Source of the DNA: DATGZX01 sp035296965
Lineage (GTDB): Bacteria; Planctomycetota; Planctomycetia; Gemmatales; Gemmataceae
Direction: 5' to 3'
NCBI GenBank assembly: GCA_035296965.1
Contig: DATGZX010000219.1
Coordinates: forward strand, 1-10,851
Length of the DNA: 10,851 nt
Shown here: positions 6,430 to 10,851 of the stretch, one piece after another
How the letters are laid out: the number at the start of each line of letters is the position of its first letter
How positions within the stretch are numbered: position 1 is the stretch's first letter
Made by a program: the position numbers and the translations under genes
The notes under the pieces: model-generated
Databases searched by the model: none
Told to the model about the DNA's origin: nothing
The model's input: only the letters and a program-made list of their open reading frames with translations

Positions 6430-6863
6430 ACGACAACAAGAACAAAAGAGATAAGGTTCGGCCCAAGGTGCAGTGGACTGCCGAAGACCGAGCCCGCCAC
6501 CAGGCCATTCGAGACATGTTCCGCAACTGGCACCCCTCCCCCGAAGAGTTGATTGCCAGCGGCGCGGGGGCGAACTTCGACCTGCACGGCGAGTATCGCG
6601 AGCTGCGCCCATTCGTGGAGGAAATCAAGCGCGCCCGCGAGGCGGCGGGACTCACCCTGGCCGAGGTGTCCCGGCGTTGTGGGATCGACCAGCCGGCCCT
6701 TTCCCGCCTGGAAACCGGGCACAACAAGAACCCGACGCTCGACACGCTCTGGCGCTACGCTGCCGCCGTCGGGAGGCGCCTGGTCCTGACCACCGAAGCG
6801 ATTCCCGACACGCGGCCGGCGCAGGCCAAGACGAAGCGAGTCCGTGCGGCACGAGAGAGGTAG
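6426..6863 (+). CDS. XRE-family HTH antitoxin of the BrnT-like toxin
   Basis: A 145-residue protein. Residues 1-60 are charged and partly helical (QWTAEDRARHQAIRDMFRNW, then HPSPEELIASG), the likely toxin-binding part. Residues about 63-118 are an XRE helix-turn-helix: FVEEIKRAREAAGLTLAEVS, IDQPALSRLETGHNKNPTLD, and a closing LWRYAAAVGRRL helix. The C-terminus is Lys/Arg-rich and disordered. It should neutralise the toxin and repress the operon through the inverted repeat at 6095-6114. Canonical BrnT pairs with BrnA, a ribbon-helix-helix protein, so this pairing with an XRE protein is a variant arrangement. Confidence 0.85.
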   Translation: MNDNKNKRDKVRPKVQWTAEDRARHQAIRDMFRNWHPSPEELIASGAGANFDLHGEYRELRPFVEEIKRAREAAGLTLAEVSRRCGIDQPALSRLETGHNKNPTLDTLWRYAAAVGRRLVLTTEAIPDTRPAQAKTKRVRAARER

Positions 6864-6914
6864 AGTCTGGGCTCCCTTTTGTAGCCATGAGTGGTCCTCA
6901 TCAAACCCTTCGTG

Positions 6915-7130
6915 GGCGGGCGCTATTCCACGCATCAAGTCGCCGACACCATGGAAGCGTTCGCTTCCCGAGCCGCGCTGGGAAAAATCGTGCCTTTATT
7001 GGTAGATGCGATGGTGTGGTGCGGAGCGAGGGGACTGTGTGCCCGAGAATGGCCGGCTCAGATGGCTCGACCACCAGGCCGGAGAGTTCTTCTGGAGAAC
7101 GAACTGGATTCTGTTTTTCATCTCAAGCAT
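6915..7130. repeat. intergenic repeat, copy C (most complete)
   Basis: This fills most of the 337-base gene-free stretch 6864-7200. Its left part (6915-7025) matches copy B at about 75%, and its right part (7064-7123) matches copy A at 49 of 60 bases. It shows that the left and right blocks belong to one element of about 210 bp. Frames crossing it are open in several directions but differ between copies, so it is not evidently coding. The right boundary is approximate. Confidence 0.65.
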
Positions 7131-7188
7131 GCAAATTCCAAAGAGCTGTTCCAAGCGCGGGACCTGGAAGCGACCGGCAGCCTTGGGC

Positions 7189-7194
7189 TACAAT
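7189..7194 (+). promoter_or_regulatory. -10-like box at leaderless spacing from the MNT gene
   Basis: TACAAT sits exactly 12 to 7 bases before the ATG at 7201, with no Shine-Dalgarno sequence between. That would place the transcription start at or next to the start codon. No good -35 element lies 16-18 bases upstream. Confidence 0.35.
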
Positions 7195-7200
7195 GCTGCT

Positions 7201-7653
7201 ATGGGTGAGACACGACAGAGCGCGTTCCCATTTCCACCGAAACGGGTGTACTCGGGAGCGAGCGTCCCGATGCGCGTCATCCGCCGGTATGCTCGCGCGA
7301 TCGCTCGGGAGTTCGACCCCGACAAGATCATCCTGTTCGGCTCCTACGCCTACGGCACGCCCCATGAAGACAGCGACGTCGACTTGCTCGTCGTCATGCC
7401 GGCACGCAACCAACACGATCAGGCCGTCCGCATTCGCTTGCGGCTAGCAGCCCCATTTCCGATTGATCTGATTGTCCGCACTCCAATTCAAGTGGCGTGG
7501 CGCCTCAAAGAGGGCGAGTCGTTCCTAACGGCGATTGCGTCCAAGGGAAAGGTCCTCTATGAAAAGGACGACCAGGGAATGGGTCAAGAAGGCCGAGCAA
7601 GATTACGACCTGGCCGAGCAAGGCAGGCGAGGAGCTGTGCGAGGGTCTCCTGA
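7201..7653 (+). CDS. MNT-type nucleotidyltransferase, MntA-like antitoxin of a HEPN/MNT pair
   Basis: A 150-residue protein whose core is a minimal nucleotidyltransferase. It has the exact GSx10DxD motif (G47-S48, D59, D61; ILFGSYAYGTPHEDSDVDLL) and a third acidic residue at D89 in FPIDLIVRTP. In HepT/MntA systems this enzyme transfers AMP from ATP to the HEPN ribonuclease and so inactivates it. The conserved part ends near GKVLYEKDD (about residue 122). The last 28 residues are read out of frame over the start of the HEPN gene, and the stop codon lies inside the palindromic insert, so this tail is probably altered. ATG 7201 is used; ATG 7270, just before RVIRRYARAI, is an alternative. The catalytic residues are intact although the partner toxin gene is broken. 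Confidence 0.85.
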   Translation: MGETRQSAFPFPPKRVYSGASVPMRVIRRYARAIAREFDPDKIILFGSYAYGTPHEDSDVDLLVVMPARNQHDQAVRIRLRLAAPFPIDLIVRTPIQVAWRLKEGESFLTAIASKGKVLYEKDDQGMGQEGRARLRPGRARQARSCARVS

Positions 7654-7962
7654 CCCCGCACTCGGCTGGACCGCAGGTCTCCCGGTTGTGGCGAGGTCGC
7701 AGACCTACCCCCGAGCGCGGGTCTGCTGGAAGAACTTGGGCTTTCGGTGCCGAAGACACACGACCTTGATTTGTTGCTAAACGCGCTCGTACTCCCCCAC
7801 CCGATGCTGCGCTCCATGCGTCGCGGCCTACTTTTTCTCTCCGACTTCGCAATCAACACGCGGTATCCAGGCAACAGCGCCAGCAAACGTCAGGCGGTTG
7901 CCGCCTTCCGCTGGGCTGGCCGCGTGCGTGCGCTGGCGCGGACGCTATTGGGCCTGACATGA
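7559..7962 (+). pseudogene. HEPN-domain (HepT-like) toxin gene, disrupted
   Basis: The N-terminal 22 or so residues, MKRTTREWVKKAEQDYDLAE, are read from 7559 in one frame and match the first helix of HEPN proteins. The C-terminal half, from LLEELGLSVPKTHDLDLLLN (about 7723) to the stop at 7960-7962, is read in another frame and includes the PKTHDL and TRYPGNSASKRQA segments typical of MNT-linked HEPN proteins. The helix between them, normally a CFHxQQAAEKxLKA segment, is absent and replaced by about 80-100 bases of palindromic DNA. The first frame runs on only to about 7780 with unrelated residues. The toxin is therefore very unlikely to be functional. Its overlap with the nucleotidyltransferase gene is normal for such operons. 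Confidence 0.75.
7643..7723. repeat. palindromic insert inside the HEPN pseudogene
   Basis: Outer arms 7652-7665 and 7711-7723 pair with one bulge and one mismatch; inner arms AGGTCT (7675-7680) and AGACCT (7701-7706) are perfect. A third small inverted repeat, GGGTC/GACCC, is at 7643-7656. The segment replaces HEPN coding sequence and has the size and shape of a MITE or REP-like unit. Exact ends are unknown and no target duplication was recognised. Confidence 0.55.
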
Positions 7963-7987
7963 AGCCAAGATCGGGAGGCAATTGGTG

Positions 7988-8037
7988 CCAGAGAATTCTG
8001 TTGTGGAACAACAGCTCTGACACTGCTTATTCTCTGG
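7988..8037. repeat. nested inverted repeat after the HEPN pseudogene
   Basis: Outer arms CCAGAGAAT (7988-7996) and ATTCTCTGG (8029-8037) are perfect 9-bp complements. Inside them lies a hairpin with arms CTGTTG (7998-8003) and CAACAG (8009-8014). There is no T-run, so it is not a standard terminator. The rest of 7963-8218 shows no convincing gene or signal. Confidence 0.5.
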
Positions 8038-8218
8038 AAACGCCATACGAACTCGACATGCTGAGCTGAGTGGGCCAACGTTTGGCTCGATGATCCCGCA
8101 GGAAAAACGCCGCAATTGCGAGTGCATAGTTCGCGCCCGAAATATCGATACCTGGCGACAACGGCGCGTTTGAACACGCGGCGGAGATACCTTGTCAGTA
8201 CTACCTGCTGCCGTTTGC

Positions 8219-8247
8219 TTGAAGCCGCCCTGAGGCGGGCCTAGAAT
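8219..8247 (+). promoter_or_regulatory. sigma70-like promoter of the endonuclease-kinase-regulator operon, with spacer palindrome
   Basis: TTGAAG (8219-8224) and TAGAAT (8242-8247) are 17 bases apart and match the consensus hexamers at 4 and 5 of 6 positions. The spacer contains the inverted repeat CCGCC-CTGA-GGCGG (8225-8238), a possible regulator site. Transcription would begin near 8254, leaving a leader of about 140 bases. Confidence 0.6.
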
Positions 8248-8301
8248 GGAACGGAGATGTAGCCGGAACTGTTGAACGAACCGAGAACACCGAGCGTTTC
8301 T

Positions 8302-8344
8302 GCAAAAAGCCGTGTGGAAGTTCCTACGGCTTTCTGCTTTTTGC
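8302..8344 (+). terminator. leader hairpin with T-run, terminator or attenuator
   Basis: AAAGCCGT (8306-8313) pairs perfectly with ACGGCTTT (8326-8333), followed by TTTTT at 8338-8342. A competing pairing exists between GCAAAAAGC (8302-8310) and GCTTTTTGC (8336-8344); the two share bases and exclude each other. It lies between the promoter at 8219 and the endonuclease start at 8396, so it may end upstream transcription, attenuate the operon, or both. Confidence 0.5.
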
Positions 8345-8395
8345 CTGGCTGCCAACGCCTCAAGCGACTGCTTGACCGTGTGCACGGTGAACCGC

Positions 8396-9328
8396 ATGGC
8401 CGCGAGCTTAATCACTATCGACAAACTCAAGGCGCTGTCTCCGGGGCAATTCGAGAACGTAGTCTACGACCTCGTGACGTCCGCCGGGCTGCGGAACGCT
8501 GTCTGGCGCACACCGGGTTCGGATGGGGGGCGGGACATCGAAGGCGAAATGGAGACGACGGATTTCAGCGGCTTTCATGTCATCACAAAGTGGTACGTCG
8601 AATGCAAGCGATACGCCTCCTCGGTGGATTGGCCGACGGTCTGGGATAAGATAGCCTACGCGGATAGTCACGAAGCGGGATACCTGCTGATAGTGACGAC
8701 CGCAATGCTTTCCCCGCAGTGTAAGACCGAGGCTTCGAACTGGAACTCTAAGCGGCGAATGCCGGCTGTTCGGTACTGGGACGGGACCAACCTTGAGCAA
8801 TTGCTGATGCATTATCCCGGCATCCTCGTGAAGTACGACTTGGCGGCGGACACGAAGTTGGCCCCGGCAGCCTTTATGGCCCTTGCCCAGCAGACGTCCA
8901 AGGTGGTGCAGGCCGCCTACGGCGCGTCGGAGATGGCAAACCACGACAACGCCGCGCTGGAGGCAGCCTCGGCGCTCGCGGAACTTCTCACGGTGAGAAT
9001 CAGAGACGCTGAAACCGGGGGCAAGTTCGCGAAATCTCCGTTCGTCACGTTGGTGGACGGCTTCCATTGGCTCAAAGTGAGTGGGAATGGCGCGGAACTG
9101 GGCGGCTTCGATAGGCATGGACTTCGGGCACTCTTCGCCCTTTTACGGCATGTAACTGGGACCAAAACTGCGACTGCTGAAGTCGCGCCCGGAGTAATCC
9201 GGGTCACTCTGCCGGCAGGACGGCTCCCGAGTGCAGCCGCAACAACGCTTTTAACGGAAGTTTCGCTGTGGGGCGATCTGGAGGTTCGCGTGGAGGGGCA
9301 GGATTTCATCATCTCTCGGAGACCGTAA
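8396..9328 (+). CDS. Mrr-type PD-(D/E)xK restriction endonuclease, probable effector
   Basis: A 310-residue protein. Residues about 10-140 form an Mrr_cat-type nuclease domain: LSPGQFENVVYDLVTSAGL with the helix acid E20, then TPGSDGGRDIEGE with D47, then WYVECKRY with E69 and K71 (the ExK pair), and later LLIVTTAMLS and VRYWDGTNLEQLL, as in Mrr homologues. All active-site residues are present, so it should cut DNA. Residues about 165-310 form an extra domain that I do not recognise; it may sense a signal or bind the partner proteins. ATG 8396 is chosen because GGTGA at 8386-8390 is well spaced; the in-frame start at 8312 would place the N-terminus in the leader hairpin. It is followed after 2 bases by the kinase gene. 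No methyltransferase is nearby, which argues against a classical restriction-modification pair. Confidence 0.85.
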   Translation: MAASLITIDKLKALSPGQFENVVYDLVTSAGLRNAVWRTPGSDGGRDIEGEMETTDFSGFHVITKWYVECKRYASSVDWPTVWDKIAYADSHEAGYLLIVTTAMLSPQCKTEASNWNSKRRMPAVRYWDGTNLEQLLMHYPGILVKYDLAADTKLAPAAFMALAQQTSKVVQAAYGASEMANHDNAALEAASALAELLTVRIRDAETGGKFAKSPFVTLVDGFHWLKVSGNGAELGGFDRHGLRALFALLRHVTGTKTATAEVAPGVIRVTLPAGRLPSAAATTLLTEVSLWGDLEVRVEGQDFIISRRP

Positions 9329-9330
9329 CC

Positions 9331-10062
9331 ATGCCGCCAGAAGACTCATCGCTGCCAGACTTGCGGCTGCTGGCCAACTTTGTCCATCAGATCGTCAATC
9401 CCCTGAACGGGGTGATCGGGACCGTGGATAACCTTATCGACGGCAGCGTCCCATCTGAAAAAAGAGAGCAGAGACTTAGAGCGACTCGCGCTCAGCTCGA
9501 GTTCGCCGTGATGATCGTTCGGAACCTGGCGTACTTCACCGAACAAAGCTTGACCCCCGGAAAACTCCCACAACGGGACCTGTCCAAGACGTGCGTGATC
9601 CCCCAGCTGGTTATCGAGGCAGCTCTGTTTTTTCAAGAGTCGGGGATCTCGAGGGGCATCAAGATCGAACTGACTGACCCGCGCACACAATATGCCATAA
9701 CCGGCTCGCCGGAGTTGATCCGACAGGTCTTCATGAACATTTTTGACAACGCTGTGAAATATAGCGACGCCGGCACAGAGGTGACGGTCAAGACGCACGT
9801 TCAGAAGAAAACGAAAAACCTGATAATTGAGATTTCAAATATTGGGCCAGGTTTCACATCCGAAGAATCAAGGACGATTTTTGATCCAGGGGTTCGAGGC
9901 TCAGAAGCTCGCAAACTGATCGCATCCGGCACCGGGCTTGGGCTATATATTTGCAAGATGATCGTTGAGGATTATCACAAGGGCGAAGTCGAGGCAGAGT
10001 ATTCACGCGCGACGCGGACCGTCACTATTCGACTCCGATTCTCGAAATGGAGAATCGTATGA
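9331..10062 (+). CDS. soluble sensor histidine kinase
   Basis: A 243-residue protein without membrane segments or signal peptide. The dimerisation/phosphoacceptor helix begins almost at the N-terminus (LLANFVHQIVNPLNGVIG, phosphoacceptor candidate His19). The HATPase_c domain follows: N-box NIFDNAVKYS (residues 136-145), G1-like ISNIGPGF (168-175, with Asn where Asp is commonest), F-box IFDPGVRGSEARK (183-195) and G2 SGTGLGLYICK (199-209). It has no PAS, GAF or TPR sensory domain, so the input must come from a partner or directly through the core. ATG 9331 has GGAG at 9319-9322 inside the end of the endonuclease gene. The 2-base gap upstream and the 4-base overlap with the response regulator make one operon. 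It should phosphorylate that regulator. Confidence 0.9.
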   Translation: MPPEDSSLPDLRLLANFVHQIVNPLNGVIGTVDNLIDGSVPSEKREQRLRATRAQLEFAVMIVRNLAYFTEQSLTPGKLPQRDLSKTCVIPQLVIEAALFFQESGISRGIKIELTDPRTQYAITGSPELIRQVFMNIFDNAVKYSDAGTEVTVKTHVQKKTKNLIIEISNIGPGFTSEESRTIFDPGVRGSEARKLIASGTGLGLYICKMIVEDYHKGEVEAEYSRATRTVTIRLRFSKWRIV

Positions 10063-10508
10063 ACGAGCTTCCTCGCAAAGAGGATACCATCCTGCTCGCG
10101 GATGATGAGCCGTACCACCTGCAGTTCTTCTTAGATTATCTTGAATCGCTAAAGTACAAGACTGTCGTCGCGGACAATGTTGACAACGCGATCCTACGCC
10201 TTCAGGAGTGCCGGTTTCGCGCTGTTATTGCAGACCTGAGCATTCCGCTTCTTCCTCCCCAATCTCTCTTGACTGGTCGAGGTACGCTATTTCAGAAATA
10301 CCCAGGCTTGCTCGTAGCAGACTACGCCCGTAATCATAACCACACCGGGAGGCAGGTGGTTGTATATTCGGTTCATGACGATCCGCAGGTCCGAGAGTTG
10401 GCTGCTAAACTTGGAGTCACCTATCTACTGAAAGGTCGTCCTCGGATCTTAAAGGAAGAGATCAAAGACATATTGTCGTTCGACCCGCTCGCGAAATCCG
10501 AGTCTTAG
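10059..10508 (+). CDS. stand-alone response regulator receiver protein with enlarged loop
   Basis: A 149-residue single receiver domain: acidic pair D15-D16 (ILLADDEP), phosphoacceptor D59 (AVIADLSIP), hydroxyl residue S104 (VVVYSVHDD) and K125 (YLLKG). There is no DNA-binding or enzymatic output domain, so it probably acts by protein contact, perhaps with the endonuclease. Between D59 and S104 are 44 residues, about 15 more than in CheY-like proteins, forming an enlarged loop or insertion. ATG 10059 is preferred: it overlaps the kinase stop as ATGA and has GGAG at 10049-10052; the in-frame ATG at 10047 would add four residues and lacks that site. Last gene of the operon. Confidence 0.9.
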   Translation: MNELPRKEDTILLADDEPYHLQFFLDYLESLKYKTVVADNVDNAILRLQECRFRAVIADLSIPLLPPQSLLTGRGTLFQKYPGLLVADYARNHNHTGRQVVVYSVHDDPQVRELAAKLGVTYLLKGRPRILKEEIKDILSFDPLAKSES

Positions 10509-10834
10509 CTGGGGGAGAAAAGAGGAAACACGTGATGCGATTGAGTGGCCAATAATTGGTGTCTGTTCAACTTTCCGCTCGCTTGGATAGCCGGCCACGT
10601 CGCCGCGGGGTCAAATAAGGCTTCAGCCGCTAGCTTGTCGCCTCGATCCATAACTGCTTCCATGAACTCGCTCTGTCGCTCGTAGGCCCTGCACTTTTCA
10701 CCAGTACGACCGAGTAAGCGTTCACAGTGGTATTCGACTGCGCAGTCAGCGCAGAGTATTGCCCAGGTCGCGCCCCTGCTGGGGAACGAACGTAGTGTCT
10801 TGTAGGTCCCACCGTTGGTGTATCCAGGGTGTTC
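10505..10834 (-). other. open frame with four cysteines, uncertain gene or remnant
   Basis: This covers the gene-poor right end (10509-10851). The minus strand has 109 open codons from 10834 to a stop at 10507-10505, convergent with the response regulator. The reading includes ILCADCAVEYHCERLLGRTG followed by EKC, with C-x2-C-x5-C-x10-C spacing that could bind zinc. An upstream stop at 10837-10835 and the lack of an in-frame ATG, GTG or TTG before the ATG at 10663 leave only a 52-residue standard ORF, after the cysteines. It may be a decayed or frameshifted gene fragment, or chance. Nothing else was seen in this stretch. Confidence 0.25.
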
Positions 10835-10851
10835 TTATATATGGCACGTGT

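Noticed and set aside
2717..7130. Integron cassette array with repeats as attC sites
   Set aside because: The repeats lack paired GTTRRRY and RYYYAAC core sites, differ in content between copies, and no integrase is present; several modules are multi-gene operons.
7747..7962. Independent small gene starting at GTG 7747
   Set aside because: Its protein reads as the C-terminal part of a HEPN domain, with the matching N-terminus upstream in another frame, so it is a fragment of the pseudogene.

Overview
The window is high-GC bacterial DNA with the look of an accessory region from a soil-type genome. DUF3568-type lipoprotein, ECF42 sigma factor with a DGPF/YCII partner, several toxin-antitoxin-type genes and diverged intergenic repeats would fit Verrucomicrobiota, or related PVC or Acidobacteriota lineages. 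This is an inference from gene families; no rRNA or other taxonomic marker is present. No tRNA, rRNA, CRISPR array, transposase or integrase was recognised.

Left part (1-2634). An Hsp70-family ATPase runs leftwards off the window. It is divergent from a DUF3568-like lipoprotein, and a 48-bp near-perfect palindrome lies in the divergent region. A small zinc-ribbon membrane protein and an MqsA/YgiT-type zinc-finger/XRE regulator with no toxin partner follow.

Middle part (2635-5931). A same-strand block encodes a DUF1801 protein, a DUF998 membrane protein, a YCII/DGPF protein and an ECF42 sigma factor whose start overlaps the YCII stop. A 53-bp repeat occurs upstream of the DUF1801 gene and again upstream of the YCII gene.

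Toxin-antitoxin part (5932-7962). A compact BrnT-like toxin/XRE antitoxin operon has a well-formed promoter with an inverted repeat over its -10 box. Next comes an intact MNT-type nucleotidyltransferase (MntA-like antitoxin) whose HEPN partner is broken: its N- and C-terminal parts survive in different frames around a palindromic insert. Three partial or full copies of a diverged intergenic repeat (near 2717, 5945 and 6915) separate the modules.

Right part (7963-10508). A strong sigma70-like promoter with a palindrome in its spacer, followed by a leader hairpin with a T-run, precedes a tightly packed three-gene operon: Mrr-type restriction endonuclease, soluble histidine kinase, and stand-alone response regulator with an enlarged loop. 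It resembles two-component-like anti-phage systems (Detocs type) but uses a nuclease as the probable effector and a short kinase. It is the best candidate here for an undescribed defence system. The last 340 bases hold only a Cys-containing open frame of uncertain status on the minus strand.
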